Source: UBA11524 sp963642705 (GTDB lineage: Bacteria; Bacillota; Clostridia; Christensenellales; Aristaeellaceae). Taken from it: a stretch of 64,000 bases of DNA. The stretch spans positions 237,781 through 301,780 of the forward strand of contig CAVIHU010000001.1 in assembly GCA_963642705.1 (NCBI GenBank), written 5' to 3'. A program made the translations under genes and the position numbers. Below are positions 24,279-34,085 of this stretch, piece after piece. How positions within the stretch are numbered: the first letter of the stretch is position 1; each line of letters begins with the position of its first letter. The notes below the pieces were generated by a model that ran no database searches, was not told where the DNA came from, and saw only the letters and a program-made list of their open reading frames with translations.

Positions 24279-27086
24279 ATGAAAAGGAACGTCGTCATTT
24301 TTCGAGCAATTATTCTCGTCGTTTCTTTGATGGCCTCAGCAATGCTTTGTCCTTCTGCCTTTGCCGCAGAGAAAATGGATTATTCGGCTTATCAACAGGC
24401 ATTGGCTGACGTTCCGCCCGGAGCACAAGTCATTGCGCTTGCGGCTGAAAACGCACAGTGCGAAGCGGAGGCGGAGATTCTGCCGGATGGTGCGATTCAT
24501 ATCGCGGATGACGGAATCGTTTCTTTTTCATTCTCCCTGCCCGCAGCAGCAAAATATCAGATCAGCATTAGCTGTCGATCCGATCTGGACGAACGCAACG
24601 ATATCGATTTTTCCATGCAAGTGAACGGTCAAAGCCCGTTTAGCGAAGCGGAAACGCTGAAGATGTATCGCGTATGGAAAAGTCAGGGCGAAATCACCCA
24701 AAACAATCAGGGCGACGATATTACGCCTGAGCAGGTCTTGACCGGCGAAGCGTATGACTGGCTGCTGAAAGACAGCGATGGACTATATAATGGAGCATTC
24801 GAAGTAGGTTTTGAACAGGGAGAAAACACACTGTCTTTTTCCTTTCGGCGCGGCGGCATCTCTATTGAGCGAATTACGCTGACGCCTGCGACATCGCTGA
24901 TCGGTTACGCTGCGTATTCTGTCCAGCATGCGAACGCGTCTGCTGTCGTCATGGCCGATGGAATGCTGATCTTCGAGGCAGAAAATGCCTATCGCACGTC
25001 ATCTCCCTCGTTGGCTCCGATTTATGACAAGAGCAACGTGGCCACTACTCCTTCCTCCTCTTCTCACCTGCGGCTGAATACCATCGGCAGCAACAACTGG
25101 GAGGATACTGGTCATTGGATCGAGTGGGAAATTAAAGTTCCGTCCGACGGCCTGTACAATTTGGCCTTCCGCTATCGGCAGAATCTTTCCGAGGGCTTCT
25201 TTTCCAGTCGTTTGCTGACCATCGATGGTCAAACACCCTTTGCCGAGCTGAAAGACGTTCACTTTGAATACGACGACAGTTGGCAGGTGCTTCGACTGGG
25301 AAACGACGATGGCGCGTACGCCATTTATCTGACGCAGGGGCATCACGTCCTACGTCTGGAAGTAACCAGCGGCGTAATGGCGCAGTACATCAAGGAACTT
25401 CAGGATCTTGTGTTTGAGTTGAATGAGCTGTATCGCAAGGTGATTATGATAACCGGATCCAGCCCGGATATCTTTCAGGATTACAATTTGAAGGAAAGCG
25501 TACCTGGCATGGTGGATACGCTGGACGCATCCGCAGTTTCGCTGCGCACGATAGCGGACGGTATTGAAGCTTTGGGCGCTTCGGAAAACGGTCAGGCATC
25601 CTATCTGCGCTCTGTTGCTTACCAAATGGAGGATATCGCGAGCCGTCCGGAAACGATGAAGGAACGTCTGGACACGTTCAAAAGCAACCTGAGCGCACTG
25701 GCAACGTGGATGCTGGAATTGAAGGATCAGCCCTTGGAGCTGGACAAGATTTTCCTTCTGAGTCCGGATGCCGACACGCCGTCAGCAGACGCAAAATTTT
25801 CCGATCGACTGATCTATGGAACGAAGGCGTTCTTCTCTTCCTTCACGCGCGACTATTCCAATCTTGGAAACGTGTACAATGGAGAAAACATCTGTTCTCT
25901 GCGTGTGTGGATTGTGGGAGGACGCGATCAGGCACAGGTGGCAAAAAATCTGATTGACAACCGATTTGTTTCTCAGACGGGCATTGCGGTAAATTTGGAG
26001 CTGGTGCAGGGCGGTCTGACCGAAGCCATTCTTTCAGGCGACGCGCCTGATATCATTATGAACCTTGGACGCAGCGACCCGGTGAATCTTGGCGTACGCG
26101 GCGCGTTGGTGGATCTGACCGAGTTCAGCGATTATGAAGAAATCATCAAGCGCTTTACCGCCGAAGCCAGTGTCCCCTATACCTATCAAGGCGCTGCCTA
26201 CGCACTGCCGGTTACGCAAAATTTCTGCATGATGTTCTATCGAACCGACGTATTTGAGGAGCTTGGCTTGGAGGTGCCCGAAACGTGGGATGATTTCTTC
26301 CGCGTGTCGCGCATTCTGCAGCGCACTAATTTGCAGGTAGGCGTGCCCATCGCCAGCGGGACGACTATGGGCGGCTACGATTTGTTTACGGCCTTCCTGT
26401 ATCAGGGTGGCGGATCACTTTTAAATAATGCGCAGAATGCGGCAGTTCTCGACAGTCCTGAAGCAATTGAGGCGTTTACCAAATGGACGAACCTGTTTGT
26501 GGACATGGGGCTTCCGCTGTCCTATGATTTTTACAGCCGTTTCCGCACGGGCGAAATGCCGCTGGCGATTCAGTCCTACACGCAGTATAACCTGCTGATG
26601 ACGTCTGCGCCCGACCTGACCAACCTGTGGGCCATGGCACCATTACCCGGTACGCGACAGGAGGATGGCACCATCGACCGCAGTATCATGGCCAGCGGTA
26701 CGGCATGCGGAATCAGCACGTCATGTCAAGATCAGGACGCAGCATGGGAGTTCCTGAAATGGTGGACGGACGGTGAAACGCAGTATCAGTACGGTACGCA
26801 GTTGGAAACGCTGATGGGTGCAGCTGTCCGCTATGATACGGCAAATCTGGAAGCACTTTCTCTTTTGCCTTGGAGCCGCTCGGAATACGAAGCACTTTCC
26901 GCGCAGATGGCACAGGTGAAGGAGTTGCCGGAAATCCCTGCGAGTTACTTTATCTACCGAAGCCTGAGCAATGCCTTTCGCAAGGTGGTCTATAACACGG
27001 ATGTGAACCCCCGTGAGACGATTGTGGATTACAATTTGCAAATCAATAAGGAAATCAAGCGCAAGCTGGCTGAATTTGAACAGTAA
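24279..27086 (+). CDS. CBM-fused extracellular solute-binding protein
   Basis: A 935-residue secreted protein with a Sec signal peptide (about residues 1-30, ending SAFA-AEK). Two beta-sandwich, carbohydrate-binding-like modules follow (about 45-205 and 215-375, the second containing FEAENAYRTS and GHWIEWEIKVPSDGLYNLAFRY). Next comes a helical segment of about 130 residues, then a family 1 sugar-binding protein domain (about 540-930; MMFYRTDVFEELGLEVPETW is typical). It should capture a glycan or oligosaccharide outside the cell and hand it to an ABC permease pair; the next two genes encode one. No lipobox Cys is seen at the cleavage region, which is unusual for a Gram-positive binding protein. 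GGAGGAG precedes the ATG. First gene of the operon. Confidence 0.88.
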   Translation: MKRNVVIFRAIILVVSLMASAMLCPSAFAAEKMDYSAYQQALADVPPGAQVIALAAENAQCEAEAEILPDGAIHIADDGIVSFSFSLPAAAKYQISISCRSDLDERNDIDFSMQVNGQSPFSEAETLKMYRVWKSQGEITQNNQGDDITPEQVLTGEAYDWLLKDSDGLYNGAFEVGFEQGENTLSFSFRRGGISIERITLTPATSLIGYAAYSVQHANASAVVMADGMLIFEAENAYRTSSPSLAPIYDKSNVATTPSSSSHLRLNTIGSNNWEDTGHWIEWEIKVPSDGLYNLAFRYRQNLSEGFFSSRLLTIDGQTPFAELKDVHFEYDDSWQVLRLGNDDGAYAIYLTQGHHVLRLEVTSGVMAQYIKELQDLVFELNELYRKVIMITGSSPDIFQDYNLKESVPGMVDTLDASAVSLRTIADGIEALGASENGQASYLRSVAYQMEDIASRPETMKERLDTFKSNLSALATWMLELKDQPLELDKIFLLSPDADTPSADAKFSDRLIYGTKAFFSSFTRDYSNLGNVYNGENICSLRVWIVGGRDQAQVAKNLIDNRFVSQTGIAVNLELVQGGLTEAILSGDAPDIIMNLGRSDPVNLGVRGALVDLTEFSDYEEIIKRFTAEASVPYTYQGAAYALPVTQNFCMMFYRTDVFEELGLEVPETWDDFFRVSRILQRTNLQVGVPIASGTTMGGYDLFTAFLYQGGGSLLNNAQNAAVLDSPEAIEAFTKWTNLFVDMGLPLSYDFYSRFRTGEMPLAIQSYTQYNLLMTSAPDLTNLWAMAPLPGTRQEDGTIDRSIMASGTACGISTSCQDQDAAWEFLKWWTDGETQYQYGTQLETLMGAAVRYDTANLEALSLLPWSRSEYEALSAQMAQVKELPEIPASYFIYRSLSNAFRKVVYNTDVNPRETIVDYNLQINKEIKRKLAEFEQ

Positions 27087-27101
27087 TTGAGGATGGAGCA
27101 A

Positions 27102-28007
27102 ATGGTCGCTAAAGCAAGAAAGCGTTCGTTGGGACGCGAAATCTGGAAAAACCGGCAAAAATATGTGTTGATGATGCCTTTTCTGGTCGTATTTTCCATT
27201 TTTGTCATCGTGCCGATTCTTACCTCTGTGGCACTGAGCTTTACGGATTTCAACATGCTGCAAACTCCGCGCTTTACGGGGCTGTCCAATTACATCCGCA
27301 TGTTCCTGGATGACGACGTATTTGTGATCGCTGTTCGCAACACGCTGATTTTCGCCGTGCTGACCGGACCGTTGAGCTATTTTCTGTGCTTCTTCCTGGC
27401 CTGGATGATTAACGATCTGCCGCCTCGTTTCCGCTGGGTGCTGACGCTACTGTTTTATGCCCCGGCGCTTGCTTCCAATATCTTTTATATTTGGACGTAT
27501 ATCTTCAGCGGCGATATGTACGGTTTGGTCAACAGCACGCTGATGCGTCTGGGACTGCTGATGGAGCCCATCCAGTGGCTGACGGACAGCAAGTACATCA
27601 TGGCCGTAATCATTATCGTGCAGTTGTGGATGAGCCTCGGCACAGGCTTTCTGGCGTTTATTGCCGGTCTTCAGTCCGTGGACAGCAACATGTACGAAGC
27701 CGGCGCCATTGATGGCGTGCGCAACCGCTGGCAGCAGCTGTGGTATATCACATTGCCTGTGATGAAGCCCATGCTGATGTTCGGCGCAGTGATGCAGATT
27801 TCCGCATCCTTTTCGGTAAGCACGGTGCCTATGACGCTGGCTGGCTTCCCCAGCACGGATAACGCAGCAGCAACCGTAGTCAGCCATATGATCGATCATG
27901 GTATTCTGCGCTATGAGATGGGCTATGCCAGCGCTATCGCAGTGGTACTCTTTGTGGTGATGGTGTTGTTCAAGCAGGTGATCAGCCGCATTCTACAACA
28001 GGATTAA
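27102..28007 (+). CDS. Sugar ABC transporter permease (MalF/UgpA type), pair 1
   Basis: A 301-residue inner-membrane permease with about six hydrophobic helices, the first near residues 25-45 (YVLMMPFLVVFSIFVIVPIL). The cytoplasmic EAA loop that docks the ATPase is clear: EAGAIDGVRNRWQQLWYITLP near residue 205. It lies just after the binding-protein gene. I start at the ATG at 27102; an ATG at 27093 and a TTG at 27087 are alternatives, and none has an ideal ribosome binding site. No ATPase gene is present in this locus, so a shared MsmX-like ATPase elsewhere is expected. Confidence 0.92.
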   Translation: MVAKARKRSLGREIWKNRQKYVLMMPFLVVFSIFVIVPILTSVALSFTDFNMLQTPRFTGLSNYIRMFLDDDVFVIAVRNTLIFAVLTGPLSYFLCFFLAWMINDLPPRFRWVLTLLFYAPALASNIFYIWTYIFSGDMYGLVNSTLMRLGLLMEPIQWLTDSKYIMAVIIIVQLWMSLGTGFLAFIAGLQSVDSNMYEAGAIDGVRNRWQQLWYITLPVMKPMLMFGAVMQISASFSVSTVPMTLAGFPSTDNAAATVVSHMIDHGILRYEMGYASAIAVVLFVVMVLFKQVISRILQQD

Positions 28008-28024
28008 TAAGGGAGGAGAAACGT

Positions 28025-28885
28025 ATGAGCAAGCTCAGAACAGGCCGCATGCTTGGTCGTTCCAGAGGCGGAAACATCGTTATGTTTTTCCTGCTTTTCA
28101 TGAGCGGCGCCTTCATGGTGCTTCCGATCGTTTATTCAATTCTACAATCGTTGAAGCCCCTGAACGAAATCAATCTGTTTCCGCCGCGTTTTTTCGTTAC
28201 GCAGCCGACGCTTTCCAACTATAAAAAGCTGCTGAGTTTATCGGCCAATCTGTGGGTGCCGTTTTCCCGTTATGTGTTTAATTCCTTCTTTATCAGCATC
28301 ACGGTTACGGTGCTGAGCGTGCTGATTTCCTCCATGTGTGCCTACCCGCTGGCTAAATATCGGTTTCCTGGCAGTAAGTTGATTTTCCGGATTATCGTGC
28401 TGGCGCTACTGTTCAGCACACAGGTAACCTACATTCCTCAGTATGTGCTACTTTCCAGGATGAAAATGATCAACACCTATTGGGCGATGATTCTGCCGCC
28501 GCTGTCCGGCACGCTTGGATTGTACCTCATGAAGCAGTATATGACCGCTCTGCCGGATTCACTGCTGGAAGCTGCTAAGCTGGATGGCGCGGGTGAATAC
28601 CGGGTGTTCTGGAGGATTGTGATGCCAAATGTCAAGCCCGCATGGTTGACACTGGTGATCTTCAGCTTTCAGTCCATCTGGAATTCCAGCAACAATTCCT
28701 ACATTTATAAGGAGCAGCTCAAGATGCTGCCCACCGTGATGAGCCAAATGGCCGCCAGCGGCGTAGCACGTGTTGGCGTAGGTGCGGCTGCCAGTGTCGT
28801 ACTGATGATACCGGTCATTCTGCTGTTCATTTTCACGCAGCGCAATATCATCGATACTATGGCCAACTCTGGCATGAAGGATTAA
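28025..28885 (+). CDS. Sugar ABC transporter permease (MalG/UgpE type), pair 1
   Basis: A 286-residue permease, partner of the preceding gene. It shows six hydrophobic helices and the EAA loop EAAKLDGAGEYRVFWRIVMP near residue 185. The N-terminal helix (MFFLLFMSGAFMVLPIVYSI) precedes a periplasmic loop starting SLKPLNEI, as usual for MalG-like subunits. A strong GGGAGGAG lies upstream and the gap is 17 bases. Confidence 0.93.
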   Translation: MSKLRTGRMLGRSRGGNIVMFFLLFMSGAFMVLPIVYSILQSLKPLNEINLFPPRFFVTQPTLSNYKKLLSLSANLWVPFSRYVFNSFFISITVTVLSVLISSMCAYPLAKYRFPGSKLIFRIIVLALLFSTQVTYIPQYVLLSRMKMINTYWAMILPPLSGTLGLYLMKQYMTALPDSLLEAAKLDGAGEYRVFWRIVMPNVKPAWLTLVIFSFQSIWNSSNNSYIYKEQLKMLPTVMSQMAASGVARVGVGAAASVVLMIPVILLFIFTQRNIIDTMANSGMKD

Positions 28886-28900
28886 GGAGGAATCGCGTCA

Positions 28901-30973
28901 ATGATGAAACGTATTATGGCGGTGGCGCTGATTCTTCTGTGCCTGACACAAGCGGCATGGGCCGAAGAAGCACCCTATACGGGCTATCTATATAATTCGT
29001 GGGGCGAGGAAACGGAATGTCCTAACATCTTTCTGCCTGATGGTGAGTATCTCCCGGTGGACATAGGACTGGAATCGCCGCTGAAGAATCCATCTGATCT
29101 ATACGCGGATGAGAAAACAGGGTTATTTTACATTGCTGATACAGGCAACAACCGTATCGTTGTACTGGATGCATCGCTGCGTTTTGTGCGGGAGATGACA
29201 TCCTATCAGGAGGATGGGCAGGATGTTCCCTTCCGTTCACCCAAGGGTGTGAGCATGGATATGGACGGTAACCTGCTGGTGGCCGATACGGGCAATAGCT
29301 GCGCGGTGCGCATCTGTCAAGATGGAACGTTGCTGCATCGATATAACCAGCCGGAATCCGCGCTGTATCCGCAGGAAATTCTGTTTCAGCCTGTCAAAGT
29401 GGCTTCCGATCTGGAAAATAACGTGTACGCGCTGGTACCCAGCGTATATCAGGGAATCGTGCTGTTTTCGCAAGAAGGTGAGTTTCTCAATTTCTACGGC
29501 GGAAATACGGTAAATGTTACGCCGGCACTGTTGCTGGACTATTACTGGAAAAAAATTCTTTCTCAGGAACAGGCGGAAAAGATGGCTCGTTATGTTCCCA
29601 TCAACTATCTATCCATGGATATGAGCGAGGACGGCTATATGTACGTCACGCTGTACTCGGATTCCACAAAGCGTCAGGTAAAAAAGCTGAACGCCCTTGG
29701 AAAAAACATTCTGCGCGTGGAAATGGAGGACAAGGCGAAGTACGGCGATTTGGACATTCTGTATCTCAATGGCACAAAAACAGATACCCAGCTGGCGGAT
29801 ATCGCCGTGGATCAGGATGGCTTCATTTATGCGCTGGATAGCAGCCGCGGACGCGTGTTCCTGTATAGTCAGAGCAGCGATTCACTGGGCGTGTTCGGTG
29901 GCTCCGGCAGACAGACGGGCTTATTCTCTGCCGCCTGCGCCATTGACACGCTGGCCGGCCGGGTCTATGTGCTCGATTCCGTGCGCGGATCGATTACCTG
30001 CTTTTCGCCTACTTCCTACGGTACATCCGTGATGCAGGCTGTGCGCCTATACGAGCAGGGCATGTATGCCGAATCTGAGGCGCTGTGGGAAGAGCTGCTG
30101 CGGCAGAACCAGTTCCAAGAGCTGGCCTACGATGGCATCGCTAAGGCGTTGCTGGCACGCGGAGAATACACCCGGTCGCTGCCGTATTTTGAAAAAGCCA
30201 ACGATACATATTGGTATTCCAAGGCCTTTAACGAATATCGGGTAGAGGCTGTTCGGGCGGCTCTGCCAACGGTGTTTGCCATTGCCGCCGTTTTGATCGT
30301 CGCTCTGATTGTGGCTAAAAGGCTGCTTCGCAAACGTGAAAGCGGGGAAGAAAAACGTCCCGGCGCGGTGCGGCTGGCATTTTCCACCATGACGCACCCT
30401 ATCTCCGGCTATGATGAGATTCGATACACAAAGCAGTATTCTTCTGTGCTGGCTGGAGCCATCCTGACCGCGTGGTTCCTGTTTTCGGTGATCGAATATC
30501 AGTATACAGGTTTTCTTTTTAACGGCCATAAGCCGGACAGCATCAACGTATTGCTGATCTTAGTGAAAACCGTCGGTTTGTTCTTCCTGCTAATCTTTGT
30601 CAATAACGCACTGTCCACCTTTATGGATGGCGAAAGTACGCTGAGACAGCTGTGGATCAGCTGCGCTTACGCTCTGCTTCCCTATCTGCTCCTCAAGCTG
30701 GTCTGCTTCGGTCTGAGCCATGCGCTGTCGCTGGAGGAAAGCGTGTGGATTACCGTACTGAATGTCTGTGCGGTAATCTGGATGATGTGGCAGGTGATCT
30801 GTGCTGTGCAGACTATGCAGCAATACACGCTTGGCAAAACGCTGGCGAGCCTGCTGTTTACGTTGGTTGGCATAGTCGTGGTGCTTTTTATCGCCTTCCT
30901 GTTTTTCAGCCTGCTGCAGCAGGTTTGGTCGTTTATCCGAACTGTATTTGACGAACTGATGTTGTGGCAATAA
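28901..30973 (+). CDS. NHL-repeat/TPR/YIP1 membrane protein
   Basis: A 690-residue protein with an unusual domain order. A signal peptide (to about residue 22) is followed by NHL/beta-propeller repeats (about 55-385; recurrent 'FYIADTGNNRIVVLD', 'LLVADTGNSCAVRI' and 'IYALDSSRGRVFLY' blades). Next are a TPR-like helical pair (about 390-450), a transmembrane helix (about 455-473), a short basic cytosolic stretch, and a YIP1-type multi-helix membrane domain (about 490-685). The propeller should face outward. It sits between two ABC permease pairs, 15 bases after the first. Function is unknown; the propeller could dock the non-lipidated binding proteins or glycan at the membrane (inference). Confidence 0.82.
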   Translation: MMKRIMAVALILLCLTQAAWAEEAPYTGYLYNSWGEETECPNIFLPDGEYLPVDIGLESPLKNPSDLYADEKTGLFYIADTGNNRIVVLDASLRFVREMTSYQEDGQDVPFRSPKGVSMDMDGNLLVADTGNSCAVRICQDGTLLHRYNQPESALYPQEILFQPVKVASDLENNVYALVPSVYQGIVLFSQEGEFLNFYGGNTVNVTPALLLDYYWKKILSQEQAEKMARYVPINYLSMDMSEDGYMYVTLYSDSTKRQVKKLNALGKNILRVEMEDKAKYGDLDILYLNGTKTDTQLADIAVDQDGFIYALDSSRGRVFLYSQSSDSLGVFGGSGRQTGLFSAACAIDTLAGRVYVLDSVRGSITCFSPTSYGTSVMQAVRLYEQGMYAESEALWEELLRQNQFQELAYDGIAKALLARGEYTRSLPYFEKANDTYWYSKAFNEYRVEAVRAALPTVFAIAAVLIVALIVAKRLLRKRESGEEKRPGAVRLAFSTMTHPISGYDEIRYTKQYSSVLAGAILTAWFLFSVIEYQYTGFLFNGHKPDSINVLLILVKTVGLFFLLIFVNNALSTFMDGESTLRQLWISCAYALLPYLLLKLVCFGLSHALSLEESVWITVLNVCAVIWMMWQVICAVQTMQQYTLGKTLASLLFTLVGIVVVLFIAFLFFSLLQQVWSFIRTVFDELMLWQ

Positions 30974-30987
30974 GGGGGGGATTCAAA

Positions 30988-33159
30988 ATGTGCAAAAGAA
31001 TGGAACGATGCCGCTTTATGGCATGCTTTGCGGCGCTGTCGCTGCTGTTTATGCTTGCCGTCCCCTGCGCACAGGCAACAAGCGTAACATTGCCGGACAA
31101 TTATCGCACCATCGCCGAAAATGGGCGCTTTATCCTCGGTCTGGATACATCCACCTGCTTTTTCTGCGTGGCTGATAAGCAGCTTGGCCAGATTTATTAC
31201 AGCAACCCGGAAAATTGGAAAAGCGATGCCATGGCCACGGGAAGCGCCAAGACAAAACTGCGCTCGCAGCTGATGGTTTCCGTTCTGCGGTCGGAAACAG
31301 GCAATGTGGAAACAGCGAATTCCTATACGGGCAGCGTGTCCAAGGGCAATGTAAAGCTAATGCGGCACGAGGACGGTCTGGAAATCCGCTATACCTTTGC
31401 CGATTATGGGCTGACCGTGCCGTTGCGTGTGGCTATCGGAGAGGATAGCTTTCGCATTTATGTATCCGCACAAGATATAGAGGAATTGGGCGAGGACCGA
31501 CTGCTGGAAATGGAACTGACGCCCATGCTGTGCGCAGCCGGAATGGAAGATTCAGGCTACATTGTGCTGCCGGATGGCGGCGGCGCGTTGATGCGCTTTA
31601 ACAATGGCAAGGGAAGCGCAGGCGCTTATAAGGCGCAGGTTTACGGAGTGGATAGGGCTTTTTCCGGCACGGTGGATAATAACACTGCCCTGCGTGCGGC
31701 GCTGCCTGTACTGGGGTTTAGCTATGGCAGTTGGGGATTGCTGGCTGTGGCGGATCAGGGCGATACGCACGCATATCTGAATGCCGCCCCAGCGGGCGGA
31801 ACCAACAGCTATAACACCGCCAGCTTTTCCTTTTCCGTGCGTAGCAGGGGCGAATATACCATCGGCGAGGAAAACTACAATTCCCGCACGATCAACCTGT
31901 TTCAGCAGGGCGTTTCTTCCGCAGGCGAATACGGCGTAACCTGGTATCCTCTGGCAGCGGAAGAAAGCGATTATATCGGCATGGCGCGCCGATACGGAGA
32001 AATGCTGTTCGGCAAAAAACGTACGGAGAGTGTTCCGCGGCTGCTTTTGAACCTGTACGGTATGATTTACAAGGAAAAGCCGGTGCTGGGCATTCCCGTC
32101 AATCAGGCTGTAGTGCTTACGCCTTATTCGGACGCGCAGGACATGCTGGCGGAATTTGCGGAAAAAGGTGTAGATACGGCGATTCAGTACCTTCATTTCA
32201 GCAACAATGCAGCACGCAATAAGCGCGGCGGAATTGAAGCCAGCAGCACGCTTGGTGGCGAAAAAGCGTGGAGGTCCTTGCTGAAAGACGCGAAGACTGG
32301 CGGCTCGCCGGTTTATGCCACGACGAACTTCCTCTCCTTCACTTCCGACGGCTCACTGATTTCTCGCTTCACGCTGGCAGCGGTGCAGCTGTCATCCTTC
32401 CCGGTGAAGCTGAATCGCTACGCAATCAGTACGCACAAGGTGAATGCGGACATTGCAGCAGACTACGTCCTGAAGGCGGCAAAGGTGTCGCAGGAAGCGG
32501 ATAGCACGCTGCACGCATATGAAGCCCTCGGTGCGGGCGTGTCCCTTGGCGACGCGGCCAATTTGCTCTACTCAGATTATTCGGAGGACGACGATCAGCG
32601 AGACGCGCTGAAGGCTGGAATTGTCTCGCTTTATGCGCAGACAGATGGCGCACTGGAAAGCTTTCCGAACGCGTACGCGTTGCCCTATGCAGTTTCTGTC
32701 TGCGATGTACCATTTGCATCCAGCATCTTTTCCTGCACGGATGAAACCGTTCCCTTCTATGCGTACATTCTGCGCGGTCATGTGCCATTCGCGACGGAAG
32801 CCGCCAACCTGTCCGACGAGCCGGCACATACATTGCTGCATGCCATGGAGACGGGCGCGGATTTGGCGTTCACCTTTGTGACACAAAACAGCGACGAATT
32901 GCGTTTCTCCGACAGAAGCGACCTATATGCCTGCGACTATGCAGATTGGAAGGAACAGGCAACAGAAATGTACCAGTCGCTTTACGAAGTGCGCAGTCGG
33001 ACGGATGCGTTGGAAATTGCAGCGCGTCAGGAGGACGACCGGCTCGTCACGGTTTTGTACACCGATGGTACGCGGCTGCTGCTAAACTACAGCGATACAG
33101 TGCGAGAAACCGTCGCAGGCACGCTTGCACCGGGCAGATGGCAGCTGCTTGCGCCGTAA
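30988..33159 (+). CDS. Secreted DUF5696-type protein
   Basis: A 723-residue secreted protein with a signal peptide (about residues 1-32, ending AQA). I assign it to the DUF5696 group from overall character and context: such proteins recur beside YIP1 proteins and sugar ABC transporters in Clostridia and Paenibacilli. Blocks such as YIVLPDGGGALMRFNNGK near residue 190 and a central region that may be a TIM barrel (about 340-600) suggest a glycoside-hydrolase-like or glycan-binding role, but I see no proven catalytic pair. The start at 30988 follows GGGGGG; an upstream in-frame TTG overlaps the previous gene. It precedes permease pair 2 by 16 bases. Confidence 0.7.
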   Translation: MCKRMERCRFMACFAALSLLFMLAVPCAQATSVTLPDNYRTIAENGRFILGLDTSTCFFCVADKQLGQIYYSNPENWKSDAMATGSAKTKLRSQLMVSVLRSETGNVETANSYTGSVSKGNVKLMRHEDGLEIRYTFADYGLTVPLRVAIGEDSFRIYVSAQDIEELGEDRLLEMELTPMLCAAGMEDSGYIVLPDGGGALMRFNNGKGSAGAYKAQVYGVDRAFSGTVDNNTALRAALPVLGFSYGSWGLLAVADQGDTHAYLNAAPAGGTNSYNTASFSFSVRSRGEYTIGEENYNSRTINLFQQGVSSAGEYGVTWYPLAAEESDYIGMARRYGEMLFGKKRTESVPRLLLNLYGMIYKEKPVLGIPVNQAVVLTPYSDAQDMLAEFAEKGVDTAIQYLHFSNNAARNKRGGIEASSTLGGEKAWRSLLKDAKTGGSPVYATTNFLSFTSDGSLISRFTLAAVQLSSFPVKLNRYAISTHKVNADIAADYVLKAAKVSQEADSTLHAYEALGAGVSLGDAANLLYSDYSEDDDQRDALKAGIVSLYAQTDGALESFPNAYALPYAVSVCDVPFASSIFSCTDETVPFYAYILRGHVPFATEAANLSDEPAHTLLHAMETGADLAFTFVTQNSDELRFSDRSDLYACDYADWKEQATEMYQSLYEVRSRTDALEIAARQEDDRLVTVLYTDGTRLLLNYSDTVRETVAGTLAPGRWQLLAP

Positions 33160-33175
33160 GCAGGGAGGAAAACGA

Positions 33176-34081
33176 ATGCGGACGAAAAAGACAATGTCTT
33201 ACGAGAAAAAGAAAAAACTGGTTGGTCTGGGTTTTGTGGCGCCTTGGCTGATTGGCTGCATCTATTTTCTGGTGATTCCCCTGCTCAAATCGCTGTACTA
33301 TTCCTTCGGCAGTGTCAAGGTTATCCTGGGCGGATTGGAATGGACCGGTGTAGGATTCAATAACTACATCAAACTGTTTGTGCAGGACGAAGAGGCGCTG
33401 CCCAGTCTGGTATCTACGTTGGGCGGCATGTTGTACCAGTTGCCTGTGATCATCGTATTCAGCCTGATGATTGCCATGGTCCTCAACCGAAAGTTCCGTG
33501 GGCGCACGGTCGTGCGAGTGATATTCTTTCTGCCAGTCATCATTGCATCGTCGGTAGCATTGGGACTTCTGCAGTCTGACAGCGTATCGGCGATGTACCT
33601 GTCCGGCGCGATGGGCGGCATGACGGTGCAATCCACCCAGTTGAGCAATCTGTTGCTGAATATGGGGATGAACCAAAGCACGGTCGAAGTGATTTCAGGC
33701 TTCGCGAATGATATTTTTTCACTGGCGTGGAAATCAGGCATCCAGATTTTGCTGTTCCTGGCCGGTCTTCAGACCATCCCGCCGCAGACCTACGAAGCGG
33801 CAGCCATCGAGGGTGCGTCGGCATGGGAATCGTTCTGGAAAGTAACGGTACCTCAGCTCACACCCATTACGGTACTGATATTTGTGTACACGATTATCGA
33901 CAGCTTCACGGATTATGCCAACCCTTATATCCAACTTCTGCTGGAAAACATCCGCAACATCAACATCGGCTATGCATCCGCGCTGGCATGGGTATATTTT
34001 GCGATGATGGGTCTGGTTCTGGGGCTATTTGCCTGGATTGTACGCGAACGCAAGCCAGAGTCCGAAGTCGAGAGGAGGTAA
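33176..34081 (+). CDS. Sugar ABC transporter permease (MalF/UgpA type), pair 2
   Basis: A 301-residue permease with an N-terminal basic stretch, helix 1 GFVAPWLIGCIYFLVIPLL, about six helices in all, and EAA loop EAAAIEGASAWESFWKVTVP near residue 205. It differs clearly from the pair 1 permease, so this is a second transporter and not a recent duplication. GGAGG precedes the start at 33176. Next gene four bases downstream. Confidence 0.92.
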   Translation: MRTKKTMSYEKKKKLVGLGFVAPWLIGCIYFLVIPLLKSLYYSFGSVKVILGGLEWTGVGFNNYIKLFVQDEEALPSLVSTLGGMLYQLPVIIVFSLMIAMVLNRKFRGRTVVRVIFFLPVIIASSVALGLLQSDSVSAMYLSGAMGGMTVQSTQLSNLLLNMGMNQSTVEVISGFANDIFSLAWKSGIQILLFLAGLQTIPPQTYEAAAIEGASAWESFWKVTVPQLTPITVLIFVYTIIDSFTDYANPYIQLLLENIRNINIGYASALAWVYFAMMGLVLGLFAWIVRERKPESEVERR

Positions 34082-34085
34082 GCGA

